Shown: positions 15,110 to 23,698, numbered from the stretch's first letter. The stretch: DNA of 36,191 nt from Acidobacteriota bacterium (GCA_026394075.1 JAPKYX010000160.1:1-36191), one strand, 5' to 3'. The notes: generated by a model not told the origin, from the letters alone. Numbers and translations are program-made.

Positions 15110-16595
15110 TGGTCTGGGCCTCCTGCTTGGGCTTCACGTGATAAGCCACGGTCTTGGTGCGGTCGTTGAAGTACTGCTTGGCCACGCGCTGCACATCGGC
15201 GGCGGTGACCTTTTCCACTTCCTCGACACCTTTGAACAACATGCGCCAGTCGCCAAAGGTCGAATAGAAGGTGGCCAATTGTTCGGCCATGCCGTTGTTG
15301 GAATCCAGTTGCCGGATCAAGCCGGCCCGGACCTTCGTCTTCACCCGCTTCAGCGTCGTCTCATCCACGGGTTTCGCCTTCAACTGCTCGATGATTTCGT
15401 AGATCGACTTTTCCAGCCCGTCCATGCTCTCGCCCGCATTCGGCAGCGCGTAGAACAGGTAGAGGTTCGGATACTTCGCGCCCGGAAAGCTGCCCGCCGT
15501 GGCCGCCCCCAGCGCGATCTTTTTCTTTTCCACCAGTTCCTTGTACATCAGGCCCGTGCGACCCCCAGCGACAATGCCGTCGATCACGTCGAACACCACG
15601 TCATCGGGATGCGTGGCTGCCGGGCGCTTATAGCCGATCAACAGCATCGGCTGCGCCGCGGATTCAATCACCACGCGACGCTCGCCATTCTGTGGCGGCT
15701 CCACACTCACCACCGGCGGCGGCATCGGCGCGGCGGGCATCGGGCCGAAGAACTTCTCGGCCAAGCGGCGGCACTCTTGCGGATCAACATCACCGGCAAT
15801 CGAGATCACCATGTTGCCCGGCACATAGTACTTCTCGCGGAACTTCTGCGCGTCGGTGGAGCGGAAGTTCTCGATGTCGGACGCCAGACCCGCCGGCGAC
15901 ACCTTGTACGGGTGCCCCTGGAAGGCCGCACCCAGCAACGCATCCAGCAGTTCGCCTTGCGGACTCGACTCGCTGCGCATGCGCTTTTCTTCACGCACCA
16001 CATCGCGCTCCTTGTAGAACTCGCGGAACACGGGGTGGCGGAAGCGGTCCGCCTCCATCAAGAACCACAGTTCCAGGCGATTGGACGGATAGCTGACGAA
16101 GTACTGCGTCGAATCAACACCGGTGGACGCATTCAAGCCCACCGCACCGTTGTCTTCCATGAGCCGCGTGTAGAGCTCGCTATCGACATGCGCATCAGCA
16201 GAAGCGATGGCGTCCTTCAGCTTGCGCTCCAACTCCTCGACGCGCGCCTTGTCGGGCTTGGCGGCCCGCTGCGCCTGGTTCAAGTCGTCGTACACCTTCT
16301 CGATCAACGCCAGCGACTTGCGTTCCAGCGGCAGGTTCTTGGAGCCGATCGCCTCCGTGCCCTTGAACGCCATATGCTCAAACATGTGAGCGATACCAGT
16401 GGAGCCACTGGGGTCATCCACCGAGCCCGCGTTCACCCGCGTATAGAAGCTGACCACGGGAGCGTCATGCCGCTCCAGAATGATGAAGTGCAGGCCGTTT
16501 TTGAGCGTGAATTCGGTCACCCGTTTTTCAAACTCTTTCAGGTCCTGCGCGCACAAGGTGAGCGTCAGCGCACCGAGAGCCAAGTATTTCCGCAT
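15102..16595 (-). CDS. Catalytic M16 zinc peptidase (insulinase/processing-protease family)
   Basis: 497 residues from ATG 16595: a short signal peptide (MRKYLALGALTLTLCAQ), then FTLKNGLHFIILERHDAPVV and the inverted zinc motif H70-M-F-E-H74. The third ligand region is visible downstream (KERDVVREEKRMRSE). Between them lies a ~60-residue charged coiled-coil insert (DLNQAQRAAKPDKARVEELE), common in bacterial periplasmic M16 proteins. The second half is typical (GGRTGLMYKELVEKKKIAL). Substrates are likely peptides in the periplasm. An upstream extension of the frame to 16934 is antisense to the thioesterase and rejected. Gene order is active subunit, inactive subunit, LolA-like protein, all overlapping. 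Confidence 0.93.
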   Translation of the reverse strand: MRKYLALGALTLTLCAQDLKEFEKRVTEFTLKNGLHFIILERHDAPVVSFYTRVNAGSVDDPSGSTGIAHMFEHMAFKGTEAIGSKNLPLERKSLALIEKVYDDLNQAQRAAKPDKARVEELERKLKDAIASADAHVDSELYTRLMEDNGAVGLNASTGVDSTQYFVSYPSNRLELWFLMEADRFRHPVFREFYKERDVVREEKRMRSESSPQGELLDALLGAAFQGHPYKVSPAGLASDIENFRSTDAQKFREKYYVPGNMVISIAGDVDPQECRRLAEKFFGPMPAAPMPPPVVSVEPPQNGERRVVIESAAQPMLLIGYKRPAATHPDDVVFDVIDGIVAGGRTGLMYKELVEKKKIALGAATAGSFPGAKYPNLYLFYALPNAGESMDGLEKSIYEIIEQLKAKPVDETTLKRVKTKVRAGLIRQLDSNNGMAEQLATFYSTFGDWRMLFKGVEEVEKVTAADVQRVAKQYFNDRTKTVAYHVKPKQEAQTNE

Positions 16596-16607
16596 AATCA
16601 CATTATG
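16593..16607. promoter_or_regulatory. Dyad carrying both divergent start codons; candidate back-to-back leaderless promoters
   Basis: CATAATCACATTATG is a 6+3+6 dyad. The minus-strand ATG of the M16 peptidase is 16595-16593 and the plus-strand ATG of the thioesterase is 16605-16607. On each strand CATAAT (5/6 match to TATAAT) ends 7 bases before the A of that strand's ATG, the distance expected if transcription starts on the start codon. No good -35 is visible on either side. Neither gene has a Shine-Dalgarno sequence, which fits leaderless messages. Confidence 0.45.
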
Positions 16608-17006
16608 TCCGTGGTTTCGACCAGAGTTCGTGTCCGGTTCAAAGAGACTGATCAGATGGGGGTGGTTTACCACTCGAACTACCTGGTGTGGATGGAAGTG
16701 GGACGCGTCGAATGGCTGCGTTCGCGCGGCCTCCGGTATCGCGATATTGAGCGCGACGGCGTCCTGATGACCGTAGCCGAAGCGACCTGCCGCTACCATG
16801 CTCCGGCACGCTACGACGATGAAGTGGAGATCACCACTTCGGTGAAGACCGCCCATTCCCGTCTGGTGAAGATCGGCTACCTCATGACCAACGCCGAGAC
16901 CGGCGAGAAGCTGGCCACCGGCGAAACCACGCACGTCTTCTGCGGCCCGGACCTGCGGCCCATTCGGCTGCCGGAGAAGTACCGGGAGGCCTTTGGCGTC
17001 GCCTGA
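16605..17006 (+). CDS. Acyl-CoA thioesterase, 4-hydroxybenzoyl-CoA/YbgC type
   Basis: 133 residues, a single hotdog-fold domain. The N-terminus shows TRVRVRFKETDQMGVVYHSNY, with D16 at the catalytic position of the YbgC/4-hydroxybenzoyl-CoA thioesterase group, followed by a WMEVGRVEWLRSRG helix and EATCRYHAPARYDDEVEI. It would hydrolyse an acyl-CoA or aryl-CoA; the substrate is not readable. In proteobacteria YbgC sits beside the Tol-Pal envelope genes, but no tol gene is seen here. The frame stays open for 1.6 kb upstream, antisense to the M16 genes; ATG 16605 is where homology begins. The transpeptidase gene starts inside its last 14 bases. Confidence 0.92.
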   Translation: MSVVSTRVRVRFKETDQMGVVYHSNYLVWMEVGRVEWLRSRGLRYRDIERDGVLMTVAEATCRYHAPARYDDEVEITTSVKTAHSRLVKIGYLMTNAETGEKLATGETTHVFCGPDLRPIRLPEKYREAFGVA

Positions 17007-17580
17007 AGCATTTGCGGTGCTGGATGCACGCTCGGGCCGTGTGCTGGAGTCTCAGCGACCCGACGCCGCAGCGTTGCCTGGTTCCACCGTGAAGCCGTTT
17101 CTACCCATCCGCGGCGTCTATCCTTGCCACGGCACGCTGCGGATCGGCGGCCATCGGCTGGACTGCACACACCTGCCCGTCAGCATGCCGCTGGACCCGG
17201 TGCAGGCACTGGCTCTATCGTGCAACTGCTACTTCGCGCAGGCCATCCTGGCCGTGCCCCCCGATCAAGCACGGCAGGCCTTGCGCGACTTTCAGCCGCT
17301 GCTCGCCACCACAGACGAGCAGCGCCAGTTGCAGGCCCTGGGCCACTGGGGAGTTTTGGCGACGCCGCTACGGCTAGCCCGCGCCTATCGCACGCTGTGG
17401 CAGCAGAACCCCGGCCGCATCTCCGGCGGCAAGACCGGCACCACCGCCCAAGCCGCCTGGTATGCGGGCTGGGCACCGGTCGACCAGCCGCGCATTGTCG
17501 TGGCCGTCATGACCGGCGGACGGGGAGCCACCAACGCGCAACCCGCCGCCCAGGAGCTGATCGCCAAATGGCTCCGCTAG
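16993..17580 (+). CDS. Minimal penicillin-binding protein: transpeptidase core only
   Basis: 195 residues carrying the three active-site motifs of penicillin-binding/beta-lactamase-fold enzymes in order: S31-T-V-K34 (in PGSTVKPF), S76-C-N78, and K147-T-G149 (KTGTT). The FAVLDARSGRVLES opening and YPCHGTLRIGG..LDC segment resemble class B PBP transpeptidase domains. Unusual: it has no signal peptide, membrane anchor or N-terminal PBP module, and it is far below the ~250-300 residues usual for this domain. The start is TTG 16993, with GGGAGG three bases upstream; GTG 17017 is an alternative. It overlaps the thioesterase (14 bp) and the SpoIID gene (13 bp). Without an export signal its place of action is unclear. 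Confidence 0.82.
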   Translation: MASPEAFAVLDARSGRVLESQRPDAAALPGSTVKPFLPIRGVYPCHGTLRIGGHRLDCTHLPVSMPLDPVQALALSCNCYFAQAILAVPPDQARQALRDFQPLLATTDEQRQLQALGHWGVLATPLRLARAYRTLWQQNPGRISGGKTGTTAQAAWYAGWAPVDQPRIVVAVMTGGRGATNAQPAAQELIAKWLR

Positions 17581-18989
17581 CCGCACTGCTTTTGCTGAAT
17601 TCATTGGCCGCCGACGTCTCCGTGCGCCTCTACTGGCAGCAGGGTGGGCCACAAGCGAAGACCATCAAGGTGCCGCTCGAAGAGTACGTCGCCGCGGTGC
17701 TGGCGGGCGAGGCGGCAGGGATGCGCTCGCCCGAATCGCTGAAGGCCATGGCGTTAGCGGCGCGGACCTATGCCATGAAGTTCAGAGGCCGCCACGCCCG
17801 CGAAGGGTTCGATTTTTGCGACACCACGCACTGCCAGGACTATCGCCGCTCCGCCGTCAACGACGCCGTCACGGCCGCAGCGGAGGCCACCGAAGGCGAG
17901 CTGCTCTGGTATCGAGGCGCTTTAGTAGCCGCCTACTACTCCGCCCACTGCGGCGGCATGAGCGAGGCCTCGCCCGAAGGGCCCTACCTCAATCAACATC
18001 GTGACCCCTGGTGCCTGCGTCAGCAGGAGAACTGGCGGACAGTGCTGTCGCGCGAAGAGATCCAAGCGGCACTCAAGCCGTTGGGGCTGCCGGTGCCCCC
18101 GCAGTTCACGCAGATGGCCGTGGTGACCCGCACGCCATCCAATCGCGCCGTCCGCCTCAACCTCAGCGGAGCCGAAGTGGACGCCCCCATGTTCCGGCAA
18201 GCGGTGGGCCGCCTGATCGGCTGGGACCGGCTGCCCAGCGGCTGGTATGACGTGGCGCAGATCAACGGCCAGTTCGTCTTTGCAGGACGTGGACGCGGCC
18301 ACGGCATCGGCCTCTGCCAGGCGGGCTGCGCGCGCATGGGGGAGGAAGGCAAGACCTACCGCGAGATCCTGCAGTTCGCCTACCCGGGGACAACGCTCGG
18401 CCTGAGCGCCAGCGGCTTTACTTGGCAGTACACCGGCGGGGAGCGCGTGGATGTCTTCACCACCTCCCCTGACGCAATGCTGGTGGCCGCCACCGACAAC
18501 GCGCTTCGCGACGCCGAACAGGCATCGGGCATCGTGTATCGCAGCCGGCCGCGCCTGCGCGTCTACCCCAACCTCACCGCCTACCGCAATGCCACCGGCG
18601 AAAGCGGAGCCATCGCGGCAACGACACGCGGCGTCACGATCCGCATGCAGCCGCCAGAAATCCTGCGCTCGCGCCACGTGCTGGAAGCGACGCTACGGCA
18701 TGAGATGCTGCATATGGTCCTGGAATCCGTGACGGCTCGGGATCAGCCGTGGTGGTTCCGCGAAGGGCTGGTACTGGCCCTAAACAATGAGCGTCCCGCC
18801 GACCCGCGTTATCGCGCGGCAGCGGAACGCGTGAATGCGCTACTGGCCCGGTTCGGCCGGGAGACCGTCTTCAACTACTGGCGCAACGGCCTGCCCCCAG
18901 ACGCCCAGGTTGAGCCACGCCGCGTTCAGCAGCAGCCAAGCGCCGCCCCAACGAAGCAAAAAGCTGGCGCTCTGCAGCCCCAGCCCTGA
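17568..18989 (+). CDS. SpoIID/LytB-domain protein fused to an HExxH gluzincin-like domain
   Basis: 473 residues from ATG 17568, with GGAG 12 bases upstream. A short hydrophobic N-terminus (PLAALLLLNSLAA) is a signal peptide. Residues ~18-285 are SpoIID-like: VPLEEYVAAVLAGE48 (E48 at the catalytic Glu position), SLKAMALAARTYAM, YYSAHCGGMSE, and GRGRGHGIGLCQAGCARMG. SpoIID enzymes are peptidoglycan lytic transglycosylases acting on denuded glycan. Residues ~325-440 form a second domain with H378-E-M-L-H382 and, 17 residues on, E399 in WWFREGL, the gluzincin-type zinc set of peptidase-MA-like proteins. The last ~49 codons (Pro/Gln-rich) are antisense to the end of the opposing membrane-protein gene. 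Confidence 0.9.
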   Translation: MAPLAALLLLNSLAADVSVRLYWQQGGPQAKTIKVPLEEYVAAVLAGEAAGMRSPESLKAMALAARTYAMKFRGRHAREGFDFCDTTHCQDYRRSAVNDAVTAAAEATEGELLWYRGALVAAYYSAHCGGMSEASPEGPYLNQHRDPWCLRQQENWRTVLSREEIQAALKPLGLPVPPQFTQMAVVTRTPSNRAVRLNLSGAEVDAPMFRQAVGRLIGWDRLPSGWYDVAQINGQFVFAGRGRGHGIGLCQAGCARMGEEGKTYREILQFAYPGTTLGLSASGFTWQYTGGERVDVFTTSPDAMLVAATDNALRDAEQASGIVYRSRPRLRVYPNLTAYRNATGESGAIAATTRGVTIRMQPPEILRSRHVLEATLRHEMLHMVLESVTARDQPWWFREGLVLALNNERPADPRYRAAAERVNALLARFGRETVFNYWRNGLPPDAQVEPRRVQQQPSAAPTKQKAGALQPQP

Positions 18990-19289
18990 CACCTTGGGCA
19001 CCCAGTGCGTGGCATACCATCCCAGTGCCGCCACGCCCACCAAGCCCAGCAGGCGGATGGCAAAGGAACTGCCTCCCAACCGTGATCCACTGAACAGCCA
19101 CCGCTCGAACCAGGCCAATCCAAGCACCCAGACCAGCGCGGTCCCCCCGGAGAGAGCCAGCTTGGCCGTGGTGTCGTCGCCAATGCCCGTCCACCAGAAG
19201 AAGGCAGCGCCGAACACAGAATGCACCACACAAGCAATCACCCAGCGGCGCAGCAAGCCGGGCGCAATCAAGGACAACGGCTGGCTCAC
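18840..19289 (-). CDS. Small polytopic membrane protein in the A2M operon
   Basis: 149 residues with about four hydrophobic helices (WVIACVVHSVFGAAFFWW, LALSGGTALVWVLGLAWF, LLGLVGVAALGWYATHW, LLRWGGAWLLLNAAWLNLG). No family is recognised. Its GTG start overlaps the TGA stop of the alpha-2-macroglobulin gene (GTGA, 19289-19286), the same coupling style as other genes here, which supports reality. Its last 150 bases lie antisense under the 3' end of the SpoIID-gluzincin gene. It is likely an inner-membrane partner of the A2M system, by position only. Confidence 0.72.
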   Translation of the reverse strand: MSQPLSLIAPGLLRRWVIACVVHSVFGAAFFWWTGIGDDTTAKLALSGGTALVWVLGLAWFERWLFSGSRLGGSSFAIRLLGLVGVAALGWYATHWVPKVSGLGLQSASFLLRWGGAWLLLNAAWLNLGVWGQAVAPVVEDGLPAEPGQ

Positions 19290-22200
19290 GGCACCACCTC
19301 AATCAACTGCGGATCGCTGGAGGCCATCACGCCTGGTTGATACATCGGCGTCACGCGCGCCGGCGACACGCGGAACTTGCCGGGACGCGTCAGCTTCAAC
19401 GCTGATTCATACGTGCCGCCGCGGAAGTAGGTCTCAAAATAGACCGCGCGGTCATCCCGTATCTCGCGCTGCACCCACTGGCCGCGCCGGGCTTTGTCGA
19501 TCTCAGCAGAGGCCGGAATCGGGTCTTCAATCATCAGGTACCGCCAATCGCCGCCGGAGACAGTGACGCGGGACACCAACGTTTCGCCCACCTTGGCTTG
19601 ACCATCAAAGGCCACCAACTGCCCAGTCGATAGCTGCCGGAAGTACTGGCGTTGCAGGCGCAGCTCGCGGCCACGGGCCGCCCGGGTAGTGGTGGAACGG
19701 GGCCCGGGCTCAAAGCTGGTGGCCGTCGCGCCCCAATAGAGGCGACCGGTACCGGAAGCTTCCACCGCGATCTTGTTGATGCTGGTCTTGGGCATCAGCC
19801 GCACGCCGAGAGGATGCGGCGAAAGCGCATCAGCCGCCAGCAACTCTTTCGAGTACACCTGCTCACCATTCAGCTTCACGTCCACGGCCAGCTTGGGATC
19901 GAGCTCCTTGGTCAACTTCAGATAGTCCACCAACCCATAGACCACCGCCGCCGTCTGTTTGGTGGAGGACCAGTAGTAGCCTTCATTGCGGTGATCCACC
20001 AGCCACCGCACGGCCTTTTCGATCAACGGACTCTTGGGGCGTACGCGCGTCAGCAGTTTCAACGCGTATGCCGTCACCTCGGCGGAACCGTCCACATCCA
20101 CGTCCATCGACCAATCCCGATCAGCCAGCCAGTAGGCTTGATTATCGGAGACCACGGCCAGCTTCTCCAGCCGGTCCGCGATCTGGTTCGCGCGCGGCTC
20201 CGCCACCCGCAGGCCGATCAAAGCCAGCCCATGCGCGGAGAGCTTGTCGCGGACCTCCCACATCTGATTGACGGCGGCGGGTTCGTTGAGAGCGTAGGCC
20301 AGATAAGCGCGGAAGTCCGGATGCGCGGTCTGCTCTTTAGCAAAAGCCCGCCGCAGCCACTGCACGGCGGATTCCTTCGAGGCGGGCTTCCAGTAGTAGC
20401 CCAGTTGCTCGTAGTCACTCAGGCCCGCGATGGCATGGGCCGTCATGAAGGCGCTGGATTCATCGGAAGCCCACCAACCCCAACCACCGTCGGGGTGCTG
20501 CAGTTCGTACAGCCGCTCAACACCGGCCTGGATCTTCTTCTGCAAGCGGCCCCGGTCTTGCTGCAGCGGCAGCTTCAACTCGCGTGACGCGCGGTCCACC
20601 AGCAGCGTGGGCATGAAGCTCGACAGCGTCTGCTCCGTGCAGCCGTAGGGGAACGTGGCCAAATAGTCGAGCGCGCCAAACACCGCCCCGGCCAGCGACG
20701 GCGTCACCCGCACATCGATCGTACGCGCCGGTCCAAACTCAACAGTGCCGGACCCGCCATCGGCCAGTGAGCCGCTGCGTGCCTCCACCAGCTTGACGCC
20801 ATAGGGATTCACCGGCAACTCGATCTCAAGAGCATCGGCATCGTCCGCGGCGAAGGCCTTGGCCGTGAGCGTCACTTGATCAAGTGACCGGGCCTTCACC
20901 CGATAGTCAAAGCGCGTTTCCTGCTTGGCCATAGCGGTGCCGGAGCGTTGCGCGCCGTCCAGCAGCTCCGCGCCCTTCACTTCCAGTTGCACCTTCACCG
21001 GACGGTCACCATCCAGGTAGTTGTTGACGATGGCCGAGATGACAACTTCGTCGCCTTCAGTAAAGAAGCGCGGCGCAGCCAGGCGCAGGATGAGCTCCTT
21101 GCGGGTGACGACGCGGTTCACTGCTCCGCCGACGCGCGTATCGCGAGTAACGCCACGAACCGTGGCGCGCCAAGCGGTGATCGAATCCGGAAACTGGAGC
21201 TTGGCTTCCGCCTTGCCCGTGGCGTCAGTTTCGACGTTCGCCAACCACAGCGCCGTATCCGGGAAGGCTTTGCGAATGCGCGGATCAGTGGGCCGGGGCG
21301 GCTTCATCTGGGCCAATGTTTGCCGGGCTCGCGCGAGCGGCATCGGGCGCACGCCCGCCGTGCCAAAGAAATAGTAGGCCAGCGATGAGTCCGTGTAGAC
21401 GCGATTCCAGATGCGCCCATAGAACGCTTTGTCCAACCCCGGCATCGTGTCCGGCGCTACGCCGTAGAGCGCTTCATCCACCACGCCCACTGAGAACTCT
21501 GCCGCCACCGGCTTGCCCGCCGCATCCTTGGCTTCGATCATGTACGACGCCGGCTCCCCCGGCTTGAACTGCGGCTTCGAGGGCACAATGCCCACCTGGA
21601 ACACTTTGCTCACCGGGGGCACTTTGACGGACTTGGCACCGTAGCGATACTGCCCGTCCTTCAACAGGGCCGCGGTGATGAAGACGTTGGGCAGATACTC
21701 GGGCTTAATGGGGACCTCATAGGTGAACGAGCCAGCAGCGTTCCGCCGCACGTCAGACCGGTAGAGATCGCGGCCCTCCACCCCCAGCAGCACCGTCGCA
21801 TTCTCGACGCCCGTCACCACCAGGATCTTCGCGACGTCGCCCGGTTGATAGCTCTTCTTATCGGGCACCAGTGTGATCTCGGCCCCACGCGTGCCATCGT
21901 CGCGCCATTGCCCGGAGACCCACAGATACACCGTGTCCGTCACCGTCCGCCCTTCCGGCGTGCGCGCCGTTACGGTCCATTGATGACTACCGCCCGCGGG
22001 CGCGGTGAGCGAGACAGTGCCCTTCCCCTCCGCATTGGTGGTGCCGCTGGCACCTTGGACGCTGAAACTGGCTCCGGCGGCGGGCTGGCCATCGAAGGTG
22101 CGGGCTTCCACGGTCAACTTCACCGTTTCGCCGGGCGCATAAACCCACTTGTCTGGCTGGGCGTTGATAGCAAACGAACCCACCGTCGCCAGCGTGCTGC

Positions 22201-23698
22201 CCTTGCCAGTCACGTCACGATTGGCCTCATCGGTAACGGCCGCTTCCACGCGCAACAGATAGTCAAACTTCTCGCTGGGCGTGGGCACATTGATGGTGGC
22301 CCGCCCCTGCGCGTCCAATCGAGCAGTGGCTTCGGGCATCGGCTCCATGGTGCCGCCGTCGTAGCCTTCTTGCCCGTCCTCCTCCAGCTCTTCGGCCCAG
22401 AACGGAAACCAGTAGCGGCTGCGGTAGACACGGTACTTCAAGCGGCCGTTGGCGACGGGCTCGCCAAAGAAGTAGCGCGCTTCGATATTGAACGTGGCCA
22501 TCGCCCCTTGCAGCAAGCGAGGCTGCGCCGGCGTCACCTTCACCTCGTACTCGGGCTTCTTGTACTCCTCCACCTGAAAGCTGCCCGACTGCGCCGACTC
22601 GCCCGAGCGCAGCAGCACCGAGTAATACCCCAGCGCCGCCGTCGGCGGAATCGTCCATTCGCCCGAAGCGGTGCCGTAGTCAGAAAGCTTGGCCGTCCCC
22701 TTGGCCACGGCATTGCCTTCGGGATTGGTGATCTCGTACGACACTTCGGAAACGCCGGGCAGCTTCCAGCCACTCGCATCCTCGCCGCGCAGGATAGCCC
22801 GCCAACCCAGCTTGTGGCCCGGACGATAGATGGGCCGGTCCGTGTAAATGTAGCCGGTGGCCAACCCCTCCGGAGCGGAGCGGGCGCCCCACCAGCCATC
22901 GCCCGCCAGCGCCAACCCGAAGGCGGCCGCACCCTTGGCCACCAGCAGTAGCTTCACGGCGTCGGAGTTTTCGATCTTGATTTCAGCCCGTCCGTCAGCA
23001 TCCGTGCGCACTGGCGGTGCCGCGCTCCGGTTGTTGATCAGGAACAGCTCGACGTTGGCCTGCGGCTCACCAGACGTGCGATCCAGCGCCTGCACCACCA
23101 CGCGTCCCGGAGCAGTCTTCTTGATCAGCGCGAGCGAAGTGACGTTGATGATGGTGGCCGCGCGGAGACGGTTATCGGTGGCCTCCAGGACATACAGGCC
23201 CACACCTGGAGTCTCGACATCGACGCGCCCTTCACCCCCTTGCGGCGGGATCTTCAGTGTCCACTGCCGGACCAATTGCGAGGGGTTCAGCACTGCCGCT
23301 TCCGCAAAGCGCGCCGGGCCGCGGCGGACCGGGCGGCGTTCCATAAAGGCCACCAGCTGCTCATGCTCCTCATCGCCAAACTGCTGGCGAACGAAGCGGC
23401 GCAGGGCAAAGCGGGTGCGGCCTTTCCAGGCATGGAACTGCTCAATGAAGGTGCGCTTCTTGGGTACGGGCGGAGCTTGGCCGCCGAAATTGTGAGCATC
23501 AGGCAGCTGCTCAAAAAAGCGAACCGGGTCCGCCACCCGGTAAAGCCGGAACTCCAGCTGCGTCAGATTCTGGGCCGTGTAGGCGACGCTGACCTTTTCG
23601 CCCGGCGCGAAGGTGCGGTCCGTCGAAACGGTGAAGTACCCGGCCGGCTGCGCCGTCGCGGTGATCAACAAACCCAGGGCTAACAGAACACGCCGCAT
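19286..23698 (-). CDS. Alpha-2-macroglobulin family protein with intact thioester
   Basis: 1470 residues. After a signal peptide (RRVLLALGLLITATAQP) comes a long array of macroglobulin-type beta domains (YIYTDRPIYRPGHKLGWRAI marks MG2/3; the VGVVDEALYGVAPDT and GRIWNRVYTDSS region is the A2M block). The thioester motif C1020-T-E-Q1023 lies in FPYGCTEQTLSSFMPTLLVD, followed by an alpha/alpha toroid TED (LQHPDGGWGWWASDESSAFM) and a C-terminal receptor-like beta domain. Bacterial A2Ms are periplasmic protease traps. Gene context with DUF1175 matches the YfaS/MagD type rather than the PbpC-linked YfhM type, although a PBP is also close here. No lipobox cysteine follows the signal, so it is probably soluble. 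Its ATG abuts the stop of the DUF1175 gene. Confidence 0.95.
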   Translation of the reverse strand: MRRVLLALGLLITATAQPAGYFTVSTDRTFAPGEKVSVAYTAQNLTQLEFRLYRVADPVRFFEQLPDAHNFGGQAPPVPKKRTFIEQFHAWKGRTRFALRRFVRQQFGDEEHEQLVAFMERRPVRRGPARFAEAAVLNPSQLVRQWTLKIPPQGGEGRVDVETPGVGLYVLEATDNRLRAATIINVTSLALIKKTAPGRVVVQALDRTSGEPQANVELFLINNRSAAPPVRTDADGRAEIKIENSDAVKLLLVAKGAAAFGLALAGDGWWGARSAPEGLATGYIYTDRPIYRPGHKLGWRAILRGEDASGWKLPGVSEVSYEITNPEGNAVAKGTAKLSDYGTASGEWTIPPTAALGYYSVLLRSGESAQSGSFQVEEYKKPEYEVKVTPAQPRLLQGAMATFNIEARYFFGEPVANGRLKYRVYRSRYWFPFWAEELEEDGQEGYDGGTMEPMPEATARLDAQGRATINVPTPSEKFDYLLRVEAAVTDEANRDVTGKGSTLATVGSFAINAQPDKWVYAPGETVKLTVEARTFDGQPAAGASFSVQGASGTTNAEGKGTVSLTAPAGGSHQWTVTARTPEGRTVTDTVYLWVSGQWRDDGTRGAEITLVPDKKSYQPGDVAKILVVTGVENATVLLGVEGRDLYRSDVRRNAAGSFTYEVPIKPEYLPNVFITAALLKDGQYRYGAKSVKVPPVSKVFQVGIVPSKPQFKPGEPASYMIEAKDAAGKPVAAEFSVGVVDEALYGVAPDTMPGLDKAFYGRIWNRVYTDSSLAYYFFGTAGVRPMPLARARQTLAQMKPPRPTDPRIRKAFPDTALWLANVETDATGKAEAKLQFPDSITAWRATVRGVTRDTRVGGAVNRVVTRKELILRLAAPRFFTEGDEVVISAIVNNYLDGDRPVKVQLEVKGAELLDGAQRSGTAMAKQETRFDYRVKARSLDQVTLTAKAFAADDADALEIELPVNPYGVKLVEARSGSLADGGSGTVEFGPARTIDVRVTPSLAGAVFGALDYLATFPYGCTEQTLSSFMPTLLVDRASRELKLPLQQDRGRLQKKIQAGVERLYELQHPDGGWGWWASDESSAFMTAHAIAGLSDYEQLGYYWKPASKESAVQWLRRAFAKEQTAHPDFRAYLAYALNEPAAVNQMWEVRDKLSAHGLALIGLRVAEPRANQIADRLEKLAVVSDNQAYWLADRDWSMDVDVDGSAEVTAYALKLLTRVRPKSPLIEKAVRWLVDHRNEGYYWSSTKQTAAVVYGLVDYLKLTKELDPKLAVDVKLNGEQVYSKELLAADALSPHPLGVRLMPKTSINKIAVEASGTGRLYWGATATSFEPGPRSTTTRAARGRELRLQRQYFRQLSTGQLVAFDGQAKVGETLVSRVTVSGGDWRYLMIEDPIPASAEIDKARRGQWVQREIRDDRAVYFETYFRGGTYESALKLTRPGKFRVSPARVTPMYQPGVMASSDPQLIEVVP

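Noticed and set aside
14940..16604. Long plus-strand open frame preceding the thioesterase
   Set aside because: It is antisense to two clear M16 peptidase genes and has biased, repetitive composition. Only the part from 16605 shows a known family.
16596..16934. Upstream extension of the catalytic M16 reading frame
   Set aside because: It lies antisense to the thioesterase. The signal peptide and family sequence begin at ATG 16595.
21845..22951. 368-codon plus-strand open frame opposite the A2M gene
   Set aside because: Antisense to conserved A2M domains, with shadow-type composition.
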